A stretch of 64,000 bases of DNA from Pontibacter oryzae (GTDB lineage: Bacteria > Bacteroidota > Bacteroidia > Cytophagales > Hymenobacteraceae). The stretch covers positions 434,001 to 498,000 of the forward strand of contig NZ_QWGE01000004.1 in the NCBI RefSeq assembly GCF_003576375.1, read 5' to 3'. Position numbers and translations under genes: made by a program. This document shows, one piece after another, positions 41,759 through 50,030 of the stretch. Positions within the stretch are counted from its first letter, which is position 1. Every line of letters begins with the position of its first letter. The notes below the pieces were generated by a model, which saw only the letters and a program-made list of their open reading frames with translations, was not told the DNA's origin and did no database searches.

Positions 41759-43351
41759 ATGAAGAATAAATCATTTATAAAAAATAAACTGAAGTTAGCG
41801 CTTTTAGCCCCAACGGTTTGCTTTTCGCTGGTGCTGACTTCTTGCGACAAAGAGGTAACAGAACTTGCCCCTTACGATCGACTTACCGAAGAAAGCGCAT
41901 TTACAAAACCGGAGCGTATCGAACTCGCTGTTGCAGGTGTTTATGATGCCGCTCAAAGTGGGTTCTATGCTGGTACTGCTGTACGCGGTTATCCGTTTGG
42001 AGCCGCTCACGTAGAGCAAGGTGATGTCCGAGGTGAAGACATGTTAAACCTAGAAGCCTTCTATGCCATTACTTATGGGTCTTCCTACAATGCTGCAACG
42101 GCTAATAACGTGTATCACTTTGAAACTCTGTATGCTGTAGTAAACAAGGCAAATATCGTTATAGAAGGTGTTGAGAAAGCTGTAGCCGATGGTTTGATAA
42201 CAGCCGAGGTAGGTAATGCCTACATTGGTGAGGCCCGCTTTCTGCGTGCTTTATCTCACCACGAGCTGTTAGTGCACTTTGCGCGCCCATATAACCATAC
42301 AGCTGATGCATCGCATATGGGTGTACCTTACAGAACCTTACCTGTAAATACTCCTGCTCGAGTAGAAGAAGCCCGAAAACAAGGTAGAGACTCTGTGAAG
42401 GATGCATATGCTAAGTTGCTAGAAGACCTAAACTATGCTGAGGAGTTCTTGCCTGCAACACGCACTAAGCAAATTTCAAGAGCTACTAAAGGTGCAGCCA
42501 TTGCACTTAAAACGAGAGTCAAACTGCACATGCGAGATTGGGCGGGTGTAGTAACGGAGGGTAACAAACTAATTTCGGGTGTTGACTCTTATACAAGTCC
42601 TATCGGAAATTATAAGCTTACAGCTTCTCCTGAAACCCCTTTCGCTAATAATTCAACCAATACGGAGTCTATTTTCTCTTTTGAAAATACCTCTAATGAC
42701 AATGCCAGTGTAAATGGCTCATTAGGCCAGATGTATAATGCCGGAACAGGTGGACGTGCGCTGGTTTCTATTAGCCCTATTATCTGGAATGCTTCTTTCT
42801 GGCCAGCCGACGATACTCGCCGTAATATCACGGTTAGTACAGCAAGGGCAATCTACTCTAATAAATATAGAGATGCAGCAACACAGTCTGATTGGTCTCC
42901 GATTATGCGTTATGCTGAGGTGCTGCTGAATGTAGCAGAGGCAGAAGCTAGATTGAACCCAATGAGCACAAGAGCGCTCTCGCTTCTTAATGCAGTTAGA
43001 GGTAGATCTACTGGACAAACTTATTCATTGTCTTCCTTGTTAAATCAAGATGCTCTAATTCAGGCTATCATTAATGAGCGTCGTATAGAGTTCCTGGGCG
43101 AGGGGCTCCGCTGGAAAGATATTCACCGTTTAGCTAAAGAAGGAAAGTATGGTCCTGCAGGAATACCGGCCAAAGTAGCATCTGCCAACCTAAAGCGTGA
43201 AGATTTTGTGGCTGCTAGTGGTAGTGTTAGAAGCGCTGCAGTTGCACTTCCGGCAATTCCTTATGAAGATTTTCGCTTCATTTGGCCAATACCACTTTCA
43301 GAGATTAACTCTAATCCAGTGCTTGCGCAACAGCAAAACCCTGGATACTAG
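41759..43351 (+). CDS. RagB/SusD family outer-membrane lipoprotein 2
   Basis: 530-residue lipoprotein with an unusually long basic N-region before the hydrophobic core and a lipobox LTSC (Cys29). The SusD-type N-terminal segment (LTEESAFTKPERIELAVAGVYDA) and the C-terminal RagB signature (INERRIEFLGEGLRWKDIHRLAKEG, then WPIPLSEINSNPVLAQQQNPGY) are clear. The latter is the standard end of PF07980 proteins. It partners SusC2, whose gene ends 18 bp upstream. A terminator follows that is duplicated after susD3. Confidence 0.95.
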   Translation: MKNKSFIKNKLKLALLAPTVCFSLVLTSCDKEVTELAPYDRLTEESAFTKPERIELAVAGVYDAAQSGFYAGTAVRGYPFGAAHVEQGDVRGEDMLNLEAFYAITYGSSYNAATANNVYHFETLYAVVNKANIVIEGVEKAVADGLITAEVGNAYIGEARFLRALSHHELLVHFARPYNHTADASHMGVPYRTLPVNTPARVEEARKQGRDSVKDAYAKLLEDLNYAEEFLPATRTKQISRATKGAAIALKTRVKLHMRDWAGVVTEGNKLISGVDSYTSPIGNYKLTASPETPFANNSTNTESIFSFENTSNDNASVNGSLGQMYNAGTGGRALVSISPIIWNASFWPADDTRRNITVSTARAIYSNKYRDAATQSDWSPIMRYAEVLLNVAEAEARLNPMSTRALSLLNAVRGRSTGQTYSLSSLLNQDALIQAIINERRIEFLGEGLRWKDIHRLAKEGKYGPAGIPAKVASANLKREDFVAASGSVRSAAVALPAIPYEDFRFIWPIPLSEINSNPVLAQQQNPGY

Positions 43352-43377
43352 TTTGACTTAATTCTTACAATTCATAG

Positions 43378-43414
43378 AAAAAGCCCACCAGCCTTTGGCC
43401 GGTGGGCTTTTTTT
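43378..43414 (+). terminator. Terminator of susCD operon 2
   Basis: GCCCACC (43383-43389) pairs with GGTGGGC (43401-43407), with an inner GCC-TTT-GGC hairpin, A-rich left flank and a T-run. The core sequence is identical to the terminator at 48853-48884. Confidence 0.93.
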
Positions 43415-43831
43415 ATGAATTAAAATTTAACCTGTGAAAATAGCTTAAGTCCATTTTGCATACCAGGCTAACTGTAGCAGAATTCGTGATCTGCATTTCT
43501 GTTTATTCTAACAGAGCCCTAACTATCTTCTTTTAGTCAAATTAATTTTTAAATCATATATCGTAAATGAGGTCTTCTATACAGATGTATAATCAACTGA
43601 TTAAGTGTCAGTGTTATAACATGTTGTGTGCTCGGCGTAATTTTTTTTCGCCTATAATAATCAGAGTGTCAAAGGATAGTATAATAGCTCGATCTGTGTA
43701 TTTAAAGTAATTGATTTTCAGATGTTTGTGCATTGTAAATGTTAGAGGTAGATATAGTGTATTTAGCGGTATAAGCGGTATGCTCTCTAGCTGTTATGAA
43801 GCTCAGTTTATTAAATAATTCGTAACACAGC

Positions 43832-43863
43832 TTGCATAATTAAGTACCGATGCATATTATTGG
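43832..43863 (+). promoter_or_regulatory. susC3 promoter TTG-N20-TATTATTGG
   Basis: TTG at 43832-43834 and TATTATTGG at 43855-43863, spacing exactly 20 bp, identical to the promoters of susC1 and susC2. Confidence 0.75.
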
Positions 43864-44081
43864 AAACTAACGACAAAGAGCTGTTGGCCCTTAGATTAGA
43901 AAAGTATAATTTCTGATTTCTTTGAAGAAGGTTTTTCAGGGGCTTTTGATACGATGTGATTCAGTATGAATCTGAGCCGTATCGCTTAAATTATCACCTC
44001 CGCTAGCTCCTTATGGCGCGTTAGTACTAGGCATTTGAACTTTAATATGATTTTTTAAAGAAACTCACAAAATAGTGTTTA

Positions 44082-44165
44082 TGGCGTAGCCTTGCCTATT
44101 TTTGAAAACACTATTTAAACAATACAAACAATTAACAAATTTCTACCTTAAACTTTAATCTAACA
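44082..44165 (+). promoter_or_regulatory. susC3 proximal leader with -84 and -21 motifs
   Basis: TGGCGTAGCCTTGCCTATT begins at 44082, 84 nt before the ATG at 44166. ACCTTAA begins at 44145, 21 nt before it. AGTGTTT (44074-44080) and AAACACT (44106-44112) flank the first motif. TATTTTTG inside this stretch also matches a -7 box, so a second promoter is conceivable. Confidence 0.6.
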
Positions 44166-47100
44166 ATGAGAAGACTTTTACTACTGAGTTTTGTAATGGT
44201 GCTTACGCTGCTGCAGCATGCTTATGCCCAAAGCAAAACTGTAACTGGAAAGGTTACAGATCAAAAAACTTCGCAAGCGCTGCCGGGAGTGGCTGTAATT
44301 GTGAAGGGTACCTCGATAGGTACTACTACAAATACAGATGGTTCATACACGATCAACGTGCCAGCTGCTAATTCAAAGTTGGTATTTCGCTTTATAGGGT
44401 ACCAGACAGTAGAGCGCGAAGTAGGAAATGCACAATCACTGAATATTTCGTTAAGCATTGATGATAAGCAGCTTGAAGAAGTTGTTGTTATCGCTTACGG
44501 TACAGCAGATAAAGGTTCGTTTACTGGTTCAGCATCTCAGATCAAGACAGAAAAGATAGCTAACAGACCTGTTACAAATGTGGTAAATGCCATTGCTGGC
44601 CAGGCAGCCGGTGTGCAAACGAATACTTCCAGCGGCCAGCCAGGTGCTGAGCCAGACATTCGTATCCGTGGTATCGGTTCTTACTCATCTTCTAACGACC
44701 CGCTTTATGTAGTAGATGGTGTGCCATACTCTGGTAGCATATCCAACATTAGCACAGATGATATAGACAACATCTCTATCCTTAAAGACGCTTCATCGTC
44801 TGCTCTTTACGGTGCACGCGCCGCAAACGGTGTAATAATGATTACTACCAAAAAAGGTAAATCCGGCCGCTCACAAATTAATGTAAAAGTATCTCAAGGT
44901 TTTTCAGAAAGAGCCATACCAGAATATGAGCGTGTAAATGCTTATGAATACTATCCGCTAGTTTGGGAAGCGAGAAGAAACGCAATTAGCGGTGGCAAAG
45001 ACGACGCTGCAGCCAATCAAAGAGCTACGAATGAGGTGAAAGGCCTGCTAGGTTATAACCCATTTAATGTGCCTGATAATGAAATCGTAGGTACAGATGG
45101 CAAAATAAACCCAGATGCCAGACTACTTTATGAGGATGACCTGGATTGGTTTGATCCAATTACCCGTAATGGTAGCCGCTCGGACTATGCGCTTAACTAC
45201 AGTGGTGGCAATGATAAGAGTGATTATTACGTGTCGTTAGGATACCTGAACGAGAAAGGCTTTGTGATTAAGTCTGACTACGAGCGCATCACAGGTCGTG
45301 TTAATATCAACTCGCAAACTACGGATTGGCTGAAAACTGGTTTGAATATCTCTGGTACCATGACTGAGTCTGAGCAAGCGAATGCAAGCGGAAGCAGCAG
45401 CTATGTGAACCCATTCTTCTTTGCTCGCAATATTGGCCCAATCTATCCTGTATATGCCCATGACCCAACAACAGGTGCTTACCTGCTTGATGATAAAGGA
45501 GACAGAATCTTCGACTACGGTAACCTTTCTTCGCTTGGCTTGCCATCCAGAGGTAGTGATGCAAGCGTAGGCCGCCATGTGGTTGCTGAAACAATGCTGA
45601 ATGATAACCTCTTCAGAAGAAATGCGCTGAGTGCCCGTACGTATGGTGAAATCAAATTCCTTAAGGATTTCAAATTCACTACAAACCTGAGCGTGGATAT
45701 TTCTAATTACAGAGCTTCGGAGTATGACAACAACCAGGTTGGTGATGGTGCCCCTGCAGGTAGAGCAAGCCGCACTAATACAACAACTACAAGCTACAAC
45801 GTAAACCAGTTACTTAACTATGCCAAGTCTTTCGACAAGCATTATGTTGAGGTGTTGGTAGGCCACGAGAACTATAACCTGGAATATAATTACCTATATG
45901 GTATGCGCCAGGAAGTAATAGCAGAAGGCAATACAGAACTCGGAAACTTTACGACAACAAATAGCTTAGACTCTTATACCAGAGAGTATAGGACAGAAGG
46001 TTATTTCTCAAGGTTAAACTACACCTTTGATGATAAGTATACTTTCTCCAGCTCATACAGACGCGATGGCTCATCCAGGTTCTTTGAGGATGTACGTTGG
46101 GGAGACTTCTGGTCAGTAGGTGCATCTTGGCGCTTAGATAGGGAAGATTTCCTGTCGTTGCCAGACTGGGTAGATATGTTAAAAGTAAGAGCATCATATG
46201 GTGAAGTTGGTAATGATGCGATAGGTACATACTATGGTTATCAGGCCCTGTATGACCTGGGTTATAACAATGCCCTGGAGCCAGGTTTCTTGCAAGCCTC
46301 TTTGGCAAGCAATGAGCTGCAATGGGAGTCTAACAATACCTTTGACGTTGGTGTTGACTTTAACATCTTTGGAAGGTTTAATGGTAGCGTAGAGTACTTT
46401 AACAGAATATCTGAAAACCTTCTTTTTGAGGTTCCTCTTCCTTTGTCTAGCGGTGTACTTACTAGATTTGAGAATGTTGGAACGCTTTATAACAGAGGCG
46501 TGGAGCTACATGCTGTGGCTGATGTAATAAAAGGCACTGACTTTAACTGGACATTAGACCTGAACTGGACTAAGTATAAAAACCAGTTTACTAAACTGCC
46601 AGAGAAATCTCCTGAGATCATCAACGGTACTAAAAAAGTCAAAGAAGGTCAGTCTATCTATGACTACTGGTTACGCGATTGGTATGGCGTAGACCCTGCG
46701 ACTGGTAATGGAGTATACAGAGCCGAGACATTTGATGAGTCAAACACTTATGTGCTAAACGGCGATACCGTAACTACTTCGGCTAATAACGCAAAGTACC
46801 ACTACGCTGGCACAGCCATCCCTGATTTCTCGGGAGGTATCACAAACACATTCTCTTACAAAGACTTGTCGCTTTCAGTTCTATTAACTTATCAGGTTGG
46901 TGGCAAAGTATATGATGCAGCTTATGCAGGTTTGATGGATGCAGGAACTGAAGGAGGCGCATTGCATAAAGACATACTGAACCGTTGGCAGAAGCCAGGT
47001 GATGTAACTGATGTGCCACGCATGGACCTTGTTGCGGCTGGCCATTATAATGCAGCCTCAGACCGTTGGTTGATCGATGCATCATACTTGAATATCAGGT

Positions 47101-47303
47101 CTGTGAATATGTCTTACAACTTACCTGAAAACCTAAGTTCAAAACTGTTTGTACAGCGCTTAAGCGTATTTGCCTCAGGCGAAAACCTGGCTCTTTTCTC
47201 TAAGAGAAAAGGTATGAACGTTAACCAAAGTTACACAGGCGTAACTTCCAACGTGTATGCTCCTGCGCGTGTTTACACCCTTGGCCTGAATGTTACCCTT
47301 TAA
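44166..47303 (+). CDS. SusC/RagA family TonB-linked outer-membrane transporter 3
   Basis: 1045 aa, beginning with the signal peptide shared by all three SusC proteins (MRRLLLLSFVMVLTLLQHAY ending AQ). It has the regulatory-like domain (VTGKVTDQKTSQALPGVAVIVKG, about 24-110), the plug (VVVIAYGTADKGSFTGSASQI, DASSSALYGARAANGVIMITTKKG) and a long barrel ending in a V-T-L strand. The SusD partner follows after 11 bp. It is predicted to import an unidentified oligomer or peptide through the outer membrane with TonB. Sequence outside the N-terminal region differs from transporters 1 and 2, indicating different ligands rather than a recent triplication. Confidence 0.96.
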   Translation: MRRLLLLSFVMVLTLLQHAYAQSKTVTGKVTDQKTSQALPGVAVIVKGTSIGTTTNTDGSYTINVPAANSKLVFRFIGYQTVEREVGNAQSLNISLSIDDKQLEEVVVIAYGTADKGSFTGSASQIKTEKIANRPVTNVVNAIAGQAAGVQTNTSSGQPGAEPDIRIRGIGSYSSSNDPLYVVDGVPYSGSISNISTDDIDNISILKDASSSALYGARAANGVIMITTKKGKSGRSQINVKVSQGFSERAIPEYERVNAYEYYPLVWEARRNAISGGKDDAAANQRATNEVKGLLGYNPFNVPDNEIVGTDGKINPDARLLYEDDLDWFDPITRNGSRSDYALNYSGGNDKSDYYVSLGYLNEKGFVIKSDYERITGRVNINSQTTDWLKTGLNISGTMTESEQANASGSSSYVNPFFFARNIGPIYPVYAHDPTTGAYLLDDKGDRIFDYGNLSSLGLPSRGSDASVGRHVVAETMLNDNLFRRNALSARTYGEIKFLKDFKFTTNLSVDISNYRASEYDNNQVGDGAPAGRASRTNTTTTSYNVNQLLNYAKSFDKHYVEVLVGHENYNLEYNYLYGMRQEVIAEGNTELGNFTTTNSLDSYTREYRTEGYFSRLNYTFDDKYTFSSSYRRDGSSRFFEDVRWGDFWSVGASWRLDREDFLSLPDWVDMLKVRASYGEVGNDAIGTYYGYQALYDLGYNNALEPGFLQASLASNELQWESNNTFDVGVDFNIFGRFNGSVEYFNRISENLLFEVPLPLSSGVLTRFENVGTLYNRGVELHAVADVIKGTDFNWTLDLNWTKYKNQFTKLPEKSPEIINGTKKVKEGQSIYDYWLRDWYGVDPATGNGVYRAETFDESNTYVLNGDTVTTSANNAKYHYAGTAIPDFSGGITNTFSYKDLSLSVLLTYQVGGKVYDAAYAGLMDAGTEGGALHKDILNRWQKPGDVTDVPRMDLVAAGHYNAASDRWLIDASYLNIRSVNMSYNLPENLSSKLFVQRLSVFASGENLALFSKRKGMNVNQSYTGVTSNVYAPARVYTLGLNVTL

Positions 47304-47314
47304 TTCTGATAATC

Positions 47315-48832
47315 ATGAAAAAATTAATATATAGTTCGCTTGCAGCAGCTATGCTGTTATTTTCCTCCTGCGAGAAAGACTTTCTAGATGCACAGCCTAC
47401 AGATGCCGTATCTGAAGCTGCAGTTTTCTCAACTACCAAAAATGCCTGGGCAGCTATCAACGGTATACATAGAACTATGTTTGTGCGATATGATAGCCAG
47501 GGCCAGCCAGGGCAAGGGGGTGTGATGATCATGAGCGATATGCTTGGCGAGGACCTTGTAATGACTGCTGCCGGCAATGGCTGGTTTAACAGCATGTACA
47601 AATGGTTGATTCACAGAAACGCAAATGCTGGTGACGTACGGTTTGTGTATCGCTTTTACTATAAGATCATTGCCAATGCAAACATGATCATCAATAACAT
47701 CGATAACGCAGAAGGCCCGGATGCTGATAAAAAAGCAATTAAAGGACAGGCTTTAGCTTATCGTGGATGGGCGCATCATCAACTGGTGCAGCTGTTCGCT
47801 GAGCGTTATGACAAATCTAAAGGTAGCAATGATCAGCTAGGAGTTCCTGTATTAACAGTGAACACTGTTGAGGGACAACCACGCGCATCAGTAGAAGAGG
47901 TTTACGCTCAGGTTAATGCTGATTTAACAGAAGCCCTAAACCTTCTGACAGATAGCCGCAACGCAAAGTCGCACTTCAATGCAGAGGTTGTAGAAGGCCT
48001 TAAGGCTCGTGTGGCACTTACGATGCAAGATTGGGCTGCTGCAGCACAGTTCGCGCACACTGCAAGAGAAAGCTATCCATTAATGTCAGAGTCAGCTTAT
48101 CTGGGCGGCTTTAACGATGTGTCAAACCCTGAATGGATGTGGGGAAGCGCACAAATAGCAGACCAGACAACGTATTTTGCTTCTTTCTTTGCTTACATGT
48201 CGTTGAACTTTAGCTCAACAAACATCAGATCAAACCCTAAAGCAATCAATAGCAAGCTTTATGCTAAAATTTCTGATACCGATGTGCGTAAGCAGATGTG
48301 GGACCCAACGCCTACAGCCGTTAAAGACGGGGATAACAAGACAGTGGGTTATGATGTGAACGGTTATATCATTCCATCAAACTTCTCGGCTAAGGCATAC
48401 ATGAACAGGAAGTTCCAGGCCGATGGCAACGCAAGCAGTATTGGCGATGTGCCTTACATGCGTGCAGCAGAGATGTACCTGATAGAGGCAGAAGCACTTG
48501 CCAGACAGGGGAAAGATGTGGAAGCAATGCTTGTACTAACGGAATTGATGAAGGCACGTGACGCAGCGTATGTGCCAACAGCACTAACCGGCCAGGCACT
48601 TATTGACGAGATCATGATCCAGCGCCGCATAGAGCTTTGGGGCGAAGGTTTCCGTTTCCTGGACCTGAAGCGTACGAACTCAGCACTGGATAGAACAGGT
48701 GCAAACCACTCTTCAACGCTGACTTCAGACCTGTTCCAGATTCCTGCCGGTGATAAGCAGTGGCAGTGGCTAATCCCTCAGGATGAGCTTAACGCCAACA
48801 AAAACCCTGGCATGGTTCAGAACCCATTATAG
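47315..48832 (+). CDS. RagB/SusD family outer-membrane lipoprotein 3
   Basis: 505-residue lipoprotein with lipobox FSSC (Cys19) followed by EKDFLD, then the SusD N-terminal segment (PTDAVSEAAVFSTTKNAWAAINGIHR). The C-terminal RagB block IMIQRRIELWGEGFRFLDLKR and the end WQWLIPQDELNANKNPGMVQNPL are diagnostic. It forms the capture lid for SusC3. The operon ends with a terminator whose core is identical to that of operon 2, so these two transcription units share their 3' signal. Confidence 0.95.
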   Translation: MKKLIYSSLAAAMLLFSSCEKDFLDAQPTDAVSEAAVFSTTKNAWAAINGIHRTMFVRYDSQGQPGQGGVMIMSDMLGEDLVMTAAGNGWFNSMYKWLIHRNANAGDVRFVYRFYYKIIANANMIINNIDNAEGPDADKKAIKGQALAYRGWAHHQLVQLFAERYDKSKGSNDQLGVPVLTVNTVEGQPRASVEEVYAQVNADLTEALNLLTDSRNAKSHFNAEVVEGLKARVALTMQDWAAAAQFAHTARESYPLMSESAYLGGFNDVSNPEWMWGSAQIADQTTYFASFFAYMSLNFSSTNIRSNPKAINSKLYAKISDTDVRKQMWDPTPTAVKDGDNKTVGYDVNGYIIPSNFSAKAYMNRKFQADGNASSIGDVPYMRAAEMYLIEAEALARQGKDVEAMLVLTELMKARDAAYVPTALTGQALIDEIMIQRRIELWGEGFRFLDLKRTNSALDRTGANHSSTLTSDLFQIPAGDKQWQWLIPQDELNANKNPGMVQNPL

Positions 48833-48852
48833 AAGTTATATTAAACTGCTTC

Positions 48853-48890
48853 AAGCCCACCAGCCTTTGGCCGGTGGGCTTTTCTTTTTA
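48853..48890 (+). terminator. Terminator of susCD operon 3
   Basis: GCCCACC (48855-48861) and GGTGGGC (48873-48879) with an inner GCC-TTT-GGC, followed by TTTTC-TTTTT. The core is the same 25 bases as in the operon 2 terminator. Confidence 0.92.
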
Positions 48891-48915
48891 TACTTGCAGC
48901 TATACTTATACTTAA

Positions 48916-49512
48916 ATGCTATTACAAAACCATAGTGGCTATACGCTTGAGGCGGGGGTAGATGAGGTAGGCCGTGGATGCCTGGCAGGGCCAGTGGTGG
49001 CAGCCGCAGTTATACTCCCTAACAATTACCGGCACCCGCTACTAAACGACTCCAAAAAGCTTACCCGCAAAATACGTGAGCAGCTGCGGAACATTATTAA
49101 GCAGGATGCGGTGGCATGGGCCATCGGAGAAGCCACACCGCAGGAAATAGATCAGGTAAACATACTTAACGCAACGTACCTGGCCATGCACCGGGCCGTG
49201 CAAAAGCTAGAGGTGCAGCCAGAGTATTTGCTGGTGGATGGCAACCGCTTTAAGCCGTATCAGGAGTTGCCGTTTAGCTGTATTGTAAAGGGAGATGCCA
49301 CATATTTATCTATCGCGGCTGCTTCGGTGCTTGCCAAAACTTACAGAGATGATCTAATGTGCCAACTAGCTAAGGAGCACAATCAGTATTATTGGGAGAA
49401 AAATGCAGGTTACCCTACCAAGCAGCACCGCGAGGGGATTGCAGTGTATGGGGCCACAGTGCATCACAGGCAATCGTTCACCTTGCTGCCCCGGCAAACA
49501 GAGTTGTTTTAA
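48916..49512 (+). CDS. rnhB: Ribonuclease HII
   Basis: 198-residue enzyme that cuts RNA in RNA-DNA hybrids and removes single ribonucleotides from DNA. The catalytic acids sit in AGVDEVGRG (Asp-Glu near residues 16-17), LLVDGN and the later TYRDD segment, and KGDATYLSIAAASVLAKT is the conserved RNase HII block. Length is normal. The leader has several TATACTT words but no clean promoter box. It converges on the response-regulator gene with a 37-bp gap. Confidence 0.96.
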   Translation: MLLQNHSGYTLEAGVDEVGRGCLAGPVVAAAVILPNNYRHPLLNDSKKLTRKIREQLRNIIKQDAVAWAIGEATPQEIDQVNILNATYLAMHRAVQKLEVQPEYLLVDGNRFKPYQELPFSCIVKGDATYLSIAAASVLAKTYRDDLMCQLAKEHNQYYWEKNAGYPTKQHREGIAVYGATVHHRQSFTLLPRQTELF

Positions 49513-49549
49513 CAAGCAACGCAACCGGGGCCAAAGAAAGTTGAAGATA

Positions 49550-49984
49550 TTATTTTAGCTTGATCAGGTCAAGGAAAAGGCTAAAGCTATCGATAGAAGA
49601 GTGGCTGTGCTCGAAGCTGTCGAAGGTGAGCGGCTTTACGATGTAGCCGGATACATTCAGGCGCTGGGCTGCCATGCGGTCTGTCTCTTCGTTAGAAGTA
49701 GTCATGATAAACACCGGAATATGGCTGAACTCCGGCTCGCGGCGCAGCTCTTCCAAAAACTCCAAACCATTCATTTTTGGCATGTTTATATCCAGAAGTA
49801 TAACGCTTGGTGCCGGAGATATTTTAGGAACACCCTCGCCGCGGAGCATGTTCAGGGCTTCGCGCCCGTTTCGAGCTTCAAAGATGGGATGCGTAATACC
49901 AATCTTCTTCAGTTCACGCTCCACATTCATGGTATCCAGATAGTCGTCTTCAACTAATAGGATGTTTACTTCTTTTTGGCTCAT
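49550..49984 (-). CDS. Single-domain response regulator
   Basis: 144-residue receiver-only protein. The acidic pocket (Glu12, Asp13, Asp14), phosphoacceptor Asp65 in LLDINMPKMNGLEFL, Thr95/Thr96 in FIMTTSN and Lys117 in YIVKPL are all in place. No output domain is attached, so it probably passes phosphate or binds a partner, like Rcp1-type regulators. It lies 46 bp downstream of the CHASE3 histidine kinase on the same strand and is its likely partner. Confidence 0.95.
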   Translation of the reverse strand: MSQKEVNILLVEDDYLDTMNVERELKKIGITHPIFEARNGREALNMLRGEGVPKISPAPSVILLDINMPKMNGLEFLEELRREPEFSHIPVFIMTTSNEETDRMAAQRLNVSGYIVKPLTFDSFEHSHSSIDSFSLFLDLIKLK

Positions 49985-50030
49985 TATATCTGGGTACTAC
50001 TAGTCTTAGAAAACAAAATTACTAAAAAAA

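Larger units (their letters stand above)
43415..44165 (+). other. Gene-free region and susC3 leader
   Basis: About 750 bp, A/T-rich, with no gene I can support. It contains the promoter (43832-43863), a nested hairpin with outer arms GATACG/CGTATC (43948-43983) and inner arms GATTC/GAATC, an inverted repeat AGTGTTT/AAACACT enclosing the -84 motif, and the -21 motif. A GATGTG sits 213 nt before the ATG, the same distance as GATGYG in the other leaders, but the rest of their hairpin core is not recognisable. Confidence 0.65.
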
